From Verrucomicrobiia bacterium (lineage in GTDB: Bacteria > Verrucomicrobiota > Verrucomicrobiia > Opitutales > Opitutaceae): DNA of 47,770 bases. Every line of letters starts with the position of its first letter. Position 1 is the first letter of the stretch. Positions 33,363 to 42,814 of the stretch are shown in pieces. A program made the translations under genes and the position numbers. The DNA is taken from assembly GCA_011525695.1 (NCBI GenBank), contig WYBX01000024.1, positions 1 through 47,770 of the forward strand, in the 5' to 3' direction. The notes under the pieces were generated by a model. It saw nothing but the letters and a program-made list of their open reading frames with translations, was not told where the DNA came from and ran no database searches.

Positions 33363-33458
33363 ATGGGATCGCACGCACCGCAAACGACCCGCCAACGCAA
33401 ATCGGAGGCTGACGCTTTTGGTTTGGCGCGGCGGGGCCGGGCGAGTGACACTCGGTCG

Positions 33459-34586
33459 ATGCCGGTCAGCTCTGAAATTCCCCGCGCGCAGGCCACTGCC
33501 CAAGTGCACGGGAATTCGCTCGATGTGACGCTGGCCGGCACGTGGCAGGTGACGCATCCGCGTCCGCTTTTCCGCGATCTGCTGGGGGAGGCCAAGCCGT
33601 CGGTGGTGTCCGTCCGGATGGAGGCGGTCGAGCGCTGGGACACGTCGCTCCTGCTGTTCCTGTTCGAGGTCGAGCAGTGGTGCCGCGGGGCCGGGGCGAC
33701 ATTCGATTCCGCCGCGCTGCCGCCGAAGGTGCAGTTGCTGCTCGGCCAGCTGACCCGCGCCCACGCCGCCAGCCTGCCGCAGGATCGGAGCGCGAACTTT
33801 TTTGCGATTGTCGGGGTGGCGACCCAGCAGACCGGGGTGCAGGTGCGGGAGATTTTCCACTTCCTGGGCGAGTGCGTGTTGAGCACGGTGCGACTGGTCT
33901 CGTCGCCGCGGAAGTTCCGGTGGCGGGACTGCCTGGCGGAGATGCAGCAGTGCGGCGCGATGGCGCTGCCGATCGTGAGCCTGATCGCCTTCCTGATTGG
34001 CGTGACGCTGGCGTACACCGCGGCGATCGTGCTGCGGCAGTTTGGCGGCGACATTTTCATCGCCGACCTGATCGGGCTGGCGATGGTGCGCGAGGTGGGC
34101 GCGGTGATGACGGCGGTGGTGCTGGCCGGCCGGACTGGCGCGGCCTTCGCGGCGACGCTGGCGAACATGAAGATGAACGAGGAAATCGACGCGCTCGAAA
34201 CCCTGGGCATCCCGGCGGTGCAGTTCCTGGTGCTGCCGCGGCTGCTGGCGCTGGGTATCATGATGCCGCTGCTCACGATTTATGCGAATGCGCTGGGCAT
34301 CCTGGGCGGGCTGGTCGTGGCCTGGGGACTGCTCTCGATTTCGCCGACGGCTTACTGGGTCGAAATGCTGACCATCGTGGATTTGTCGGACGTGCTTTCC
34401 GGGGTCATCAAGGCGGGCGCCTTCGGGCTGATCGTCGGGCTGGCCGGCTGCTTGCGGGGTCTGCAGGCGGATCGCAGTGCGATGGGCGTGGGCCGGGCGG
34501 CCACCTCGGCCGTGGTGACGGCGATCCTGCTGATGGTGGTGGCGGACGCGATCTTCGCGGTGTTGTTCAATGTCCTGGGAATCTGA
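33459..34586 (+). CDS. mlaE: Phospholipid transport permease MlaE with N-terminal STAS-like domain
   Basis: 375 residues from the ATG at 33459. The first 110 residues form a STAS-like domain (NSLDVTLAGTWQV, then VERWDTSLLLFLF), fused to the MlaE permease domain from about 150. The permease contains LIGVTLAYTAAIVLRQFG, the conserved VREVGAVMTAVVLAGRTGAAFAA region (shown in part) and MKMNEEIDALETLGI, all typical. In other bacteria the STAS part is a separate MlaB protein, and fused forms are also known. It is the first gene of a four-gene operon moving lipids between the inner and outer membranes. The frame is open far upstream but only as a shadow of the opposite strand. Confidence 0.94.
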   Translation: MPVSSEIPRAQATAQVHGNSLDVTLAGTWQVTHPRPLFRDLLGEAKPSVVSVRMEAVERWDTSLLLFLFEVEQWCRGAGATFDSAALPPKVQLLLGQLTRAHAASLPQDRSANFFAIVGVATQQTGVQVREIFHFLGECVLSTVRLVSSPRKFRWRDCLAEMQQCGAMALPIVSLIAFLIGVTLAYTAAIVLRQFGGDIFIADLIGLAMVREVGAVMTAVVLAGRTGAAFAATLANMKMNEEIDALETLGIPAVQFLVLPRLLALGIMMPLLTIYANALGILGGLVVAWGLLSISPTAYWVEMLTIVDLSDVLSGVIKAGAFGLIVGLAGCLRGLQADRSAMGVGRAATSAVVTAILLMVVADAIFAVLFNVLGI

Positions 34587-34590
34587 GCCG

Positions 34591-35367
34591 ATGCCGCCCG
34601 AAACCTCCCCCATCCCGGCGATTACGGTCGAGCAGCTCACCTGCGGCTACGGGCGCGACATCGTCCTCGAGAATGTGAATTTCAGCGTCGCCCGCGGGGA
34701 AATATTCTTCGTGATCGGCGGTTCCGGCTGCGGCAAGAGCACGCTGCTGCGGCACATGGTCGGGCTGCATCCGCCCTTTGGCGGGGTCGTGAAGTTCTTT
34801 GGCGAGGCGTTCACGCAGGCGGATGTCACGACCCGTCGCGGGATGCTGAAGGATTTCGGGATGCTGTTCCAGGGCGGCGCGCTCTGGACCTCGCTGACGC
34901 TCCGGCAGAATGTGGCGCTGCCACTGGAGGAGTACACCCGGCTTTCCCGGCGGGAAATCGACGAGATCGCGGCGATGAAGCTCGGCCAGGTGGGGCTCGG
35001 CGGCTTCGAGGACTATTTCCCGGCGGAGATCAGCGGCGGGATGAAGAAGCGCGCCGGGCTGGCCCGGGCGCTCGCGCTCGATCCGGAGATTGTCTTCTTC
35101 GATGAACCGTCGGCCGGGCTGGATCCGGTGACGTCCCGCAAGCTGGACGAATTGATCCTGCAGATCCGGGAAACCTTTGGCACGACGATCGTGGTGGTCT
35201 CGCACGAACTGGCGTCGATTTTCCAGATTGCCGATCGGGTCATCATGCTGGATCGAGCGGCCAAGGGGATCATCGCCGAGGGACGGCCGCGGGAGCTGGC
35301 CGTCAACAGCCGGGATCCCCGGGTGACCGAGTTTCTCGTGCGGGGGGACGTGGTGAAACCGGGATGA
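34591..35367 (+). CDS. mlaF: Mla ABC transporter ATP-binding protein MlaF
   Basis: 258 residues starting 4 bp after the mlaE stop. Walker A GGSGCGKST (43-51), a Q-loop in LFQGGALWTS, the Mla-type signature ISGGMKKRAGLARAL, Walker B IVFFDEPSAGLDP and VSHELASI are all present. The SGGM form of the signature separates MlaF from other ABC ATPases. An alternative ATG at 34570, inside mlaE, is also in frame. It powers lipid movement through MlaE. Confidence 0.94.
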   Translation: MPPETSPIPAITVEQLTCGYGRDIVLENVNFSVARGEIFFVIGGSGCGKSTLLRHMVGLHPPFGGVVKFFGEAFTQADVTTRRGMLKDFGMLFQGGALWTSLTLRQNVALPLEEYTRLSRREIDEIAAMKLGQVGLGGFEDYFPAEISGGMKKRAGLARALALDPEIVFFDEPSAGLDPVTSRKLDELILQIRETFGTTIVVVSHELASIFQIADRVIMLDRAAKGIIAEGRPRELAVNSRDPRVTEFLVRGDVVKPG

Positions 35368-35491
35368 ACCGGCGGGTTACAGTCGACCGGTTGGGCGAAG
35401 CTGGCCCGAGGGGGCGCGGAATGGAGATGCCCCGGCAACAGCGGGCTCGCCAGCCCGCGGGGGATTCATTCTGCTGCCAGCCGGTCACTCG

Positions 35492-36493
35492 ATGAAAACC
35501 AGGATCAGCCCAACCGTCGTCGGCGCGTTCGTGATTGGCGCGTTTGCGCTGCTGATCATTGCGCTGCTGACCTTTGGCGGCCTCAACTTCTTTGCCAAGC
35601 CCCAGCGGTTCATCGTTTATTTCAACGAATCGATCCACGGCCTCGATCTCGGCTCGCCGGTCAAGCTGCGGGGCGTGCGCGTCGGCCGCGTGGTGGCGCT
35701 CAACATCCGCTACGACGAGCACACGAACCAGTCGGTGGTGGCGGTGGTGTGTGAGCTGAGCAAGGACGTCATGACGGACGCGAAGGGCGTGGTGCTGGAC
35801 GTGGCAAGCCGCGCCGAGTTGCAGACGCTGGTCGATCGCGGGCTGCGCGCGCAGCTCGAGATCCTTGGGCTGGCCACCGGGCTGCTCTTCGTGGAACTGG
35901 ATTTCTTCGATGTGAAGGAGCACCCGGTCGATCCGGAGCTCACGGATCCGCGCTACGTGGTGGTGCCGTCGGTCCAGTCGACGATTGCCGGGTTTTACGA
36001 GGCGGCCTCGGAAATCCTCGGCGACCTGAAGGGCGTGGATTTCATCGGCTTGTCGAAGGAAGCCTCCGCATTGATTGTATCGGCGCGCAAGCAGCTCGAG
36101 GCGGCGGATTTGAAGGGGCTGGTCGAGCAGTGGACGAGGACGGGAGGGCAGTTCGAGGCGCTGGCGAACAGCCCGGAGTTCAAGCGGATTTTCGAAAATC
36201 TCGATGGCGCGGTGACGGATTTGCGGGCCACCATCGGGAAAGTCGATGCGCAGATTGAGCCCACGAGCAAGGACGTCGCGGCGACGCTGGCCGAGGTGCG
36301 GGCGGCGGTGCAGGAATTTCATGACACGGCCACGGCCGCGCAGACGTTCATCAGCAGCCATGGCGGGCTTGGTGGCGAACTCGTGGGCACGCTGCAGCAT
36401 CTCAACCAGGCGGCGGACGCGGTGAAGCGGCTGGCCGACTTTCTCGAACGCAATCCGAACGCGCTGATCACGGGTCGCAAGCGGCCCGAGTGA
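35492..36493 (+). CDS. mlaD: MCE-domain protein MlaD
   Basis: 333 residues. A single N-terminal membrane helix (about 9-31) is followed by one MCE domain (about 38-120) with GLDLGSPVKLRGVRVGRV, the conserved core. The rest is helical, including a long polar region (about 180-320) longer than in E. coli MlaD, suggesting a needle-like or coiled extension across the periplasm. The 124-bp gap from mlaF is the largest in the operon and holds no recognisable element. It binds lipids for the MlaFE pump. Confidence 0.94.
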   Translation: MKTRISPTVVGAFVIGAFALLIIALLTFGGLNFFAKPQRFIVYFNESIHGLDLGSPVKLRGVRVGRVVALNIRYDEHTNQSVVAVVCELSKDVMTDAKGVVLDVASRAELQTLVDRGLRAQLEILGLATGLLFVELDFFDVKEHPVDPELTDPRYVVVPSVQSTIAGFYEAASEILGDLKGVDFIGLSKEASALIVSARKQLEAADLKGLVEQWTRTGGQFEALANSPEFKRIFENLDGAVTDLRATIGKVDAQIEPTSKDVAATLAEVRAAVQEFHDTATAAQTFISSHGGLGGELVGTLQHLNQAADAVKRLADFLERNPNALITGRKRPE

Positions 36494-36526
36494 GCGGCGG
36501 AACTTCGGCCGGAACCAGGCACCACC

Positions 36527-37144
36527 ATGCGCAACCCATCTCTGCTCCCAGCCACCGTATTCACTTCGGCCACCGCCCTGCTGCTGCTGGCGGGCTGTTC
36601 AATCCCGTTGCCCCAGGCGGAAGGCGACCCCACGCGGTTCTATGTCCTTTCGACGAGTGCCACGGCCGCGGCGCCGGCGGAAGGCGGGCGGGCGATCTAC
36701 CTCCGGCCGATCGACCTGGCCAGTTATCTGGATACGCGACCGATGATTATCCGGCGGGGGGAAAACGAGATTGAGTTCCGGGAGTTTGCGCGCTGGGGCG
36801 AGCCGCTCGACGTCGGGATTGGCCGGGTCCTGCGCGAGGAACTGCTGGCGAACGGAGCCGGGCGGGTGCTGGCGGGGGCGGCGTTGCGGGCAGGAGGCTC
36901 CGGTTATGATCTCGAGCTCACGGTGCGGGTGCTGGCCTGCGAGGGTGCGGCGGAGGGGAGGGTCAATTTCCGGGCGGCGTGGCAGCTGGCCGCGCCGGGC
37001 GGGAAGGCGGGCGACGGGATGCGCGGCGATTACCAGCCAGGCGATCTGCGCTGGGATGGCAGCAGCGAGGCATCGCTGGCCGCCGCGATCAGCCGGGCGG
37101 TTGCGGGGCTGGCGACGGAAATCGCGGCTGCCTTGAAACAATAA
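36527..37144 (+). CDS. ABC-type transport auxiliary lipoprotein (PqiC/MlaA-partner type)
   Basis: 205 residues with a lipoprotein signal ending LLLLAGC (C24 lipidated). The mature part starts with DPTRFYVLS and continues with a beta-rich fold including YLRPIDLASYLDTRPMI, as in the ABC_trans_aux (DUF330/PqiC) family. These lipoproteins sit in the outer membrane and dock MCE pumps. It closes the operon 33 bp after mlaD. Confidence 0.87.
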   Translation: MRNPSLLPATVFTSATALLLLAGCSIPLPQAEGDPTRFYVLSTSATAAAPAEGGRAIYLRPIDLASYLDTRPMIIRRGENEIEFREFARWGEPLDVGIGRVLREELLANGAGRVLAGAALRAGGSGYDLELTVRVLACEGAAEGRVNFRAAWQLAAPGGKAGDGMRGDYQPGDLRWDGSSEASLAAAISRAVAGLATEIAAALKQ

Positions 37145-37200
37145 GGTCTTTCCGCGGTTGGGCGGACTGCGTGCTTCAGGAGCAATTGAAGGCCGCTTGC

Positions 37201-37222
37201 GGGCGCAGACGAGGCTGCGCCC
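37201..37222. terminator. GC-rich hairpin between convergent genes
   Basis: GGGCGCAG/CTGCGCCC arms with a six-base loop, between the ends of the mla lipoprotein gene and dapL, directly next to the dapL stop. A similar hairpin at 41234-41255 is also between convergent genes. A shared bidirectional terminator role is likely, though no T-run is seen. Confidence 0.55.
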
Positions 37223-38443
37223 CTACAGTGCGGCCGCGATCCGCGCGAGGGCCTGCTCGACGTTTTCCCGCGAGTTGAACGCGCTGATCCGCACATGGCC
37301 CTCGCCGCACCGGCCGAAGCCGGCGCCGGGCGTGCACACGACCTGGGCCTGGTTCAGCAGCAGGTCGAAGAAGTCCCAGGAATCGCGTCCCGTGTTCACC
37401 CAGACATACGGGGCGTTGTCGCCGCCGATGCAGGCGAAGCCGAGCCGGGTCATCGCGTCGCGGATGAGTTTCGCATTCGCGAGGTAGAAATCGATCAGGG
37501 CGGTCGTCTGTTCGCGGCCGGCCGGAGAGTAGATGGCGGCGGCGGCCCGCTGGATCGGATAGGCGACGCCGTTGAACTTCGTGGTGTGCCGCCGGTTCCA
37601 GAGGCCGTGCAGGGCGTGGCGGTTGCCGGCTGCGTCGCGGGCCAGGAGGGATTTTGGAACGACGGTGTAGGCACAGCGGGTGCCGGTGAAGCCGGCGGTC
37701 TTGGAGAAGCTGCGAAACTCGATCGCGACCTCGCGCGCGCCCTCGATCTCATAGATGGAGTGCGGGATGGCGGGATCGCGGATGAAGGCCTCGTAGGCCG
37801 AGTCGAAGAGCAGCACCGCCTCGTGCTTCCGCGCGTACTCGACCCAGGCGGCGAGCTGGGCCCGGGTGGCCACCGCGCCGGTGGGATTGTTGGGGAAGCA
37901 GAGATAGATCAGATCGACGCCGACGGCGGGGATGGCCGGCACGTAGCCATTGGCCGGCGTGCTCTCGAGATAGGTGATGCCGGGGTAGCGGCCGTCGACA
38001 TTCGCGCCGGTGCGACCGGCCATGACATTGGTGTCGACATACACCGGATACACCGGGTCGGGAATGGCGAGCCGGGCGGTGGGGGCGAAAATCTCCTGGA
38101 TGTTGCCGCAATCGCACTTCGCGCCATCGGAGACGAAGATTTCGTCGGCCTCGATCGGGCAGCCGCGCGCCGCGTAGTCGTGCTGCGCAATCGCCTCGCG
38201 CAGGAACGCATAGCCCTGTTCCGGCCCATAGCCCCGGAACGTCGAGCGCTGCGCCATCTCGTCGGTGGCCGCGTGGAGCGCCTCGATGCAGACCGGCGGC
38301 AGCGGCTCGGTGACATCGCCAATTCCCAGCCGGATCACCGGCTGGTTGGGATGCGCGGCGGTGTAGGCGGCGACGCGGCGGGCGATGTCACTGAAAAGGT
38401 AGGAGGCCTTGAGCTTCAGGTAATTCTCGTTGATCTGGATCAT
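37223..38443 (-). CDS. dapL: LL-diaminopimelate aminotransferase
   Basis: 406 residues from the ATG at 38443. A fold-type I aminotransferase with the pyridoxal-phosphate lysine K248 in [12 protein letters not shown], the substrate loop [13 protein letters not shown] at 38-50, and the phosphate-binding [12 protein letters not shown]. The start [17 protein letters not shown] is diagnostic of DapL rather than other aspartate-type enzymes. It converts tetrahydrodipicolinate to LL-diaminopimelate in one step for lysine and peptidoglycan, a route found in Verrucomicrobia, Chlamydiae, plants and some others. Divergent from panC, with 108 bp between. Confidence 0.95.
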   Translation of the reverse strand: MIQINENYLKLKASYLFSDIARRVAAYTAAHPNQPVIRLGIGDVTEPLPPVCIEALHAATDEMAQRSTFRGYGPEQGYAFLREAIAQHDYAARGCPIEADEIFVSDGAKCDCGNIQEIFAPTARLAIPDPVYPVYVDTNVMAGRTGANVDGRYPGITYLESTPANGYVPAIPAVGVDLIYLCFPNNPTGAVATRAQLAAWVEYARKHEAVLLFDSAYEAFIRDPAIPHSIYEIEGAREVAIEFRSFSKTAGFTGTRCAYTVVPKSLLARDAAGNRHALHGLWNRRHTTKFNGVAYPIQRAAAAIYSPAGREQTTALIDFYLANAKLIRDAMTRLGFACIGGDNAPYVWVNTGRDSWDFFDLLLNQAQVVCTPGAGFGRCGEGHVRISAFNSRENVEQALARIAAAL

Positions 38444-38551
38444 GAGCGGGAGAACCGGGCGGGAACAGTTGGGTCGCGGGCGAAAAACTTGAACAAACCG
38501 GCGGCAGCCCGTTAGTTCAAGTCCGACCTTTCCCCCGCGGCCGCCCGACCC

Positions 38552-39394
38552 ATGCAAAAACTCGAGTCAATCCCCCTCATGCGCACCCTGGCGGCCGAAT
38601 GGAAGAAGGCCGGCCGGACGGTGGCGCTGGTCCCGACGAGCGGCGCCCTGCACCGGGGGCATGTCGCCTTGATTGCCCTCGCCCGTTCGCGGGCGGACAT
38701 CGTGGTGGTGACGATTTTCCCGAATCCGCTGGCGTTCGGCCCGAGCGAGAATTTTTCCGGCTACCCGCGTTCACCGGAGGAGGATGCTGCGCTGTGCGAG
38801 GAGCTGAAGGTGGACGCGGTGTTCCTGCCGGCGGCCGAGGAGATGTTTCCCCGCGGCCATTCGACCTTCGTGGTGGAGGAGAACGTCAGCCGGCCGCTCT
38901 GCGGCGTGTCGCGTCCCGCACATTTTCGTGGCGTCACCACCGGAACGGCGAAGCTGCTGAACATCATCCGGCCGGAATTCCTCGTGCTCGGCCAGCGGGA
39001 TGCGCAGGCGGTGGCTGTGGTGCGGCGGATGATCAGCGACCTGTGTTTCGGGACCGAGGTGCTGGTGGCGTCGACCGTGCGCGACAGCGACGGGCTGGTG
39101 GTGGCGGTGCGCAATCGCGAGCTCAGTGCGCTGCAGCGACGGGAGGCGGCGTCGCTATCCGCCGGGTTGAAGCGCGCGCAGGAAATGGCGGCGCAGGGCG
39201 TGCGCAGCCCGGATCGAATCATTGCCGAGGTCACCCACCTGCTGGGCGAGCACCGGCGCGTGCGGGTGATTTATGTCGCGATGGTCGATCCGAACACGAT
39301 GGAGCCGATGCGCGAGGTGGTGCCGGGGCGGACGCTGCTCGCGATCGCCGCATGGGTCGACGAAGTGCGGCTGATCGACAACGTGCTGTTGTGA
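38552..39394 (+). CDS. panC: Pantothenate synthetase
   Basis: 280 residues. The ATP-binding HxGH motif is H34-RGH37 in [13 protein letters not shown], where the usual VPTMG has Ser for Met. [36 protein letters not shown] and [16 protein letters not shown] follow in the normal order. The usual SSRN signature reads AVRN here and the GxKD lysine is Arg (GQRD). The enzyme joins pantoate and beta-alanine. Its near neighbours include panE, supporting the pathway. Activity is likely but the changed residues make it a divergent member. Confidence 0.9.
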   Translation: MQKLESIPLMRTLAAEWKKAGRTVALVPTSGALHRGHVALIALARSRADIVVVTIFPNPLAFGPSENFSGYPRSPEEDAALCEELKVDAVFLPAAEEMFPRGHSTFVVEENVSRPLCGVSRPAHFRGVTTGTAKLLNIIRPEFLVLGQRDAQAVAVVRRMISDLCFGTEVLVASTVRDSDGLVVAVRNRELSALQRREAASLSAGLKRAQEMAAQGVRSPDRIIAEVTHLLGEHRRVRVIYVAMVDPNTMEPMREVVPGRTLLAIAAWVDEVRLIDNVLL

Positions 39395-39480
39395 GCGGGG
39401 ACTCGGAGTCCGGCGGAAATTTGCGCTGGTTCGTTTTGTTCGCGGTTGTCCCGGGAAGTGATCCGGCTTAAGTCCCGACC

Positions 39481-40251
39481 ATGGCTGTGGCCAACATCGC
39501 CGAACTCGAGGAACAGCTGCTCCGGCTCGCGCATGAGCTCGGTCGCGAGGACCGCCGGCTCGCGCTGCTCCGCGAGGGCAGTGTCTCCGCCCGGGTTTCC
39601 GCCGCGACGTGTCTCGTCAAGGCGAGCGGGGCCAGCCTCGGGACGCTCTCGCCGCTGGGGGTGGTGGAGTGCCGGTTCAGCCGGCTGCTGGCGCTACTGG
39701 AGGAAGGGCACCGGACGGACGCACCGATCGACGAGGCGCTGCTCGCAAGCCGGACGGATCCGGCCGCCAAGAAGCCGTCGGTCGAGGCGCCGTTCCATGC
39801 TTGGCTGCTGACGCTTCCCGGGGTCAATTTCGTCGGGCACACCCATCCGGTGGCCGTGAACCAGGTGCTTTGCTCGCGGCTCGCGCGCCGGTTCGCCCGC
39901 AGCCGGCTTTCGCCGGACGAGGTCACCAATTGTGGCAGCGAAAGCGCGTTCGTGCCCTACCGGGATCCCGGCGTGAGACTCGCGCAGGCGATTCGGGAGG
40001 CGGTGGTGGCGTATCGTCAGCGGCTGTCACGGCTCCCGCGGATTATCCTCCTGGAAAAGCACGGGCTGGTGGCGCTGGGGCCAACCGCGGATTCGGTGCT
40101 GACGGCGACATTGATGGCCGTGAAAGCAGCCGAGGTATTCGCCGGCGCCGCGATGCTGAACCGGGGTCGGCCGAATGGGCTCACGGCAGCCCAGGTGGCG
40201 CGGATCGCGGGTCGTCCGGACGAGCAACAGGGGCCGTCGGCATCGGGGTAA
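39481..40251 (+). CDS. Class II aldolase/adducin-family protein
   Basis: 256 residues. Zinc ligands are visible as H120 and H122 in VGHTHPVAVNQ and a later His in LLEKHGLVALG. E102 in PSVEAPFHAWLL fits the catalytic glutamate region. The family includes fuculose- and rhamnulose-phosphate aldolases and ribulose-5-phosphate epimerases. It lies between panC and panE, and the panE start follows 4 bp after its stop, so all three may be one transcript. A role with the rhamnulokinase gene 2 kb away is possible but the gene orientation does not support it directly. Confidence 0.85.
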   Translation: MAVANIAELEEQLLRLAHELGREDRRLALLREGSVSARVSAATCLVKASGASLGTLSPLGVVECRFSRLLALLEEGHRTDAPIDEALLASRTDPAAKKPSVEAPFHAWLLTLPGVNFVGHTHPVAVNQVLCSRLARRFARSRLSPDEVTNCGSESAFVPYRDPGVRLAQAIREAVVAYRQRLSRLPRIILLEKHGLVALGPTADSVLTATLMAVKAAEVFAGAAMLNRGRPNGLTAAQVARIAGRPDEQQGPSASG

Positions 40252-40255
40252 CCGG

Positions 40256-41176
40256 GTGATCTCCTCAATCGCGATCGTTGGCACGGGTGCGCTGGGGGGC
40301 TATTACGGGGCGCGGCTGTCGCTCGCGGGCGGAAGGGTGCGGTTTCTTGCGCGCAGGGATAGGGCCCAGCTTTGCGCGCAGGGACTGATCCTGCGCGAGC
40401 GGGATGCGACGCGGCGGCTGGAGCGGGTGGAAGCGTTTGCGCGCCCGGAGGAAATCGGGCGGGTCGACCTCGTCGTGGTGACGCTGAAGACGACGGCGAA
40501 CGCCGCGCTGCCCGCGCTGCTGCCGCCGTTGCTCGGACCGGAGACGGCGGTGCTGACGCTCCAGAACGGGCTGGGAAACGAGGAATTCATCGGGGAGATT
40601 GTCGGGCCGGAACGGGTGCTGGGAGGGTTGTGCTATATCGGGGTGACGCGGGCGGGGCCGGGCGAACTGGTCGGCTTTCACACGCCGGGGGCGATGACGC
40701 TGGGCGAGCTGGGTCGGCCGGCGGGGGCGAGGACGCGAGAGATTGGGGCGCGGTTCGAGGGGATCGGGGTGAAGCTGCGGGTGGTCGATCGGCTGGCGGA
40801 GGCGCGCTGGCAGAAGCTGGTGTGGAACGTGCCTTTCAACGGGCTGGCGATTGCCGGCGGCGGCGTATCGACCGATCGGATTCTGGCGACGCCCGGCCTG
40901 GCGGCGCAGGTCCGGCCGCTGATGGAGGAGATTGCGGCGGCGGCGGCGCACTTTGGTCATCGGATCAGCGAGAGTTTCATCCAGGCGCAGCTGGATCTCA
41001 CGCCGCCGATGGGTGCGTACCAGCCCTCGAGCCTGGTGGATTACCTGGCCGGCCGGGAAGTCGAGGTGGAGGCCATCTGGGGCGAGCCGCTGCGCCGCGC
41101 GCAGGCGGCGGGAGTCCCGATGCCGCGGCTGGCGGCGCTGTATGAAAAGCTCAAGGCAGTGACCGCGATCCGGTAG
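40256..41176 (+). CDS. panE: 2-dehydropantoate 2-reductase (ketopantoate reductase)
   Basis: 306 residues from a GTG start at 40256. Rossmann motif VGTGALGGYYGARL (8-21), VVVTLKTTANA and TLQNGLGNEE are typical of the family. The catalytic lysine is in ARWQKLVWNVPFNGL and the C-terminal helical domain ends SSLVDYLAGREVEVEAIWGEPLRRA (shown in part as EIWGEP-like EAIWGEP). It reduces ketopantoate to pantoate with NADPH. Downstream of panC and the aldolase; panB and panD are not in the window. Confidence 0.92.
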   Translation: MISSIAIVGTGALGGYYGARLSLAGGRVRFLARRDRAQLCAQGLILRERDATRRLERVEAFARPEEIGRVDLVVVTLKTTANAALPALLPPLLGPETAVLTLQNGLGNEEFIGEIVGPERVLGGLCYIGVTRAGPGELVGFHTPGAMTLGELGRPAGARTREIGARFEGIGVKLRVVDRLAEARWQKLVWNVPFNGLAIAGGGVSTDRILATPGLAAQVRPLMEEIAAAAAHFGHRISESFIQAQLDLTPPMGAYQPSSLVDYLAGREVEVEAIWGEPLRRAQAAGVPMPRLAALYEKLKAVTAIR

Positions 41177-41353
41177 CCCCAGCCTCCCTCCCTGAAGGTC
41201 CTTCGCAATGGGAAGTGAGCCTTGGATTTGCAAGGGCGCATCCCGGCCTGCGCCCGCTCTTGCTCGTGTTCGATCCCCTCGATTACGAGCAAGACTACGA
41301 ATCACGAGCACGATTCCTTCGGTTGCGGCTCCCGCGTTGTTATGGATGCAGGC
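41177..41353. repeat. Convergent-gene gap with GC hairpin and short relic repeats
   Basis: The gap contains a GGGCGCA/TGCGCCC hairpin at 41234-41255, like the one at 37201-37222. After it, from about 41257 to 41330, come imperfect repeats of ACGAGCA/TGCTCGT with 10-base inverted arms (TCTTGCTCGT/ACGAGCAAGA), followed by CCTTCGGTTGCGGCTCCCGC. The latter resembles a relic at 28445 and one near 19010. Confidence 0.55.
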
Positions 41354-42814
41354 TTACATCCTCGGTTGATACACCGTCTGCCGGAGTCTGCCTCCGAGGT
41401 GTGCCCGGAAGGTCGCCAGATCTTTGACGACTCCGAGGCCAATCAGCTGGTTCGCGAGATTGCCGACGGCGGTGCCCTCGAGCGCGAAGGAGACCACGGG
41501 AATGCCGGCGGCATCGGCCGTTGCCTGGCAAAGCAGCCGGTTCCGGGAACCGCCGCCGACAATCAGGATCCGCCTGAAGCTGCGGCCAGTCATTCGCTCG
41601 AACGCGCGCATGGAGTCGGCGTGGCCCTGGCCGAGCGAATCGCAGATCAGCCGGGTGTAGCCCGCCAGCGTGCGTGGCAGCGGCAGCTTCCGGCGACGCA
41701 GTTGCGCGTCGATAGCCCGCTTCATTGAAGCCGGATTCGCGAATGCCGGATCATCGACGGCGAGCTTGGCCAGCGGGCGATCGCGCGAAAGCTGTTCGGC
41801 CGCCCGGATCAGGGCGGCCCATTCACGGTCGTTTCTCGGCCGGGAGGCAAAGTCCTTCAACGTGCCCTCCAGCAGCCAGAGCCCGATGACATTCGTGAGC
41901 GGCCGGTAGCGGCCGTCACCGGTGCGCTCATTGGAAATCCGGGCCGCGAGCGCATCGGCCCCGAGGACGGGCGTCCCGCTTTCGAACCCGACCAGCGACC
42001 AGGTGCCGGAGCTGATGTAAAGGTCGGTGCCGTCGTCCGCGGCGGGCATCGCATCGTAGGCGCAGGCCGTGTCATGGCCGGGCACGGCAATCACCCGGGT
42101 CCGGGCAAACGCGGGTGAGCCGAGCCGCGCCCGGATCTCCGGGGTGAGCCGGCCAAGGCTGGTGCCGGAAAGCACCGGGGGCGTGAACCACTGAGCCGGG
42201 ATCCTGAAATAATCCAAGGCGGCCCGCGACCAGCCGGTGGAATGGACATCGATCAGCTGCGAGGTGCTCGCGATCGTGAGCTCATTCTCCATCCGGCCGG
42301 AGAGCAGGAAATTGAAATAATCGGGGACGAACAGGCAGCGCGTCGCCAGATCCTCAATCGCCGGGCACGATGCCACGGTCTCCTCGAGTTGCAGGGAGGA
42401 GTTATAAAAGACGTTCGGAATGCCGGTGGCGGCGTAGATCCGCGCGAGCGCGGCGCGGGTGTTGCCCAGCCGCTTCAGTCCGGGCTGCGTCCGGGCATCG
42501 CGATACGCGTGCACGGGGAAGACCAGCCGGCCGGCATCGTTCACGAGCGCATAATCGACGCCCCAGGAATCCACGCCGACGGAGGCAATCGTCGCACCGC
42601 GCGGCAGGGCGGCTGCCGCGGCACGGAGCCCGGTGAGGATCTCGTGCCAGAGCTTTCCGAGGTCCCAGTAGTCATGGCCCCGCAGCGTCTGGAAGGCATT
42701 GGGGAACCGGTGCACTTCCGTGAGCGCCAGCTGGCGGCCGTCCCACCGGCCGAGGATGACGCGACCGCTGGTGGCTCCGAGATCGATGGCGGCGGTGTGG
42801 ACGGAGGAGGACAT
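41354..42814 (-). CDS. rhaB: Rhamnulokinase (FGGY family)
   Basis: 486 residues from the ATG at 42814. FGGY-kinase features: DLGATSGRVILG (10-21) for phosphate binding, SVGVDSWGVDYAL with the catalytic aspartate, VPDYFNFLLSG, VPGHDTACAY and, at the C-terminal ATP site, ILIVGGGSRNRLLCQATADAAG (shown in part in other entries as VGGGSRN). The ELTIASTSQL and LYISSGTWSLVG segments are typical of RhaB. It phosphorylates L-rhamnulose. No isomerase gene (rhaA) is in the window. The longer frame to 43096 is a relic-rich region and unlikely to be coding. Confidence 0.92.
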   Translation of the reverse strand: MSSSVHTAAIDLGATSGRVILGRWDGRQLALTEVHRFPNAFQTLRGHDYWDLGKLWHEILTGLRAAAAALPRGATIASVGVDSWGVDYALVNDAGRLVFPVHAYRDARTQPGLKRLGNTRAALARIYAATGIPNVFYNSSLQLEETVASCPAIEDLATRCLFVPDYFNFLLSGRMENELTIASTSQLIDVHSTGWSRAALDYFRIPAQWFTPPVLSGTSLGRLTPEIRARLGSPAFARTRVIAVPGHDTACAYDAMPAADDGTDLYISSGTWSLVGFESGTPVLGADALAARISNERTGDGRYRPLTNVIGLWLLEGTLKDFASRPRNDREWAALIRAAEQLSRDRPLAKLAVDDPAFANPASMKRAIDAQLRRRKLPLPRTLAGYTRLICDSLGQGHADSMRAFERMTGRSFRRILIVGGGSRNRLLCQATADAAGIPVVSFALEGTAVGNLANQLIGLGVVKDLATFRAHLGGRLRQTVYQPRM

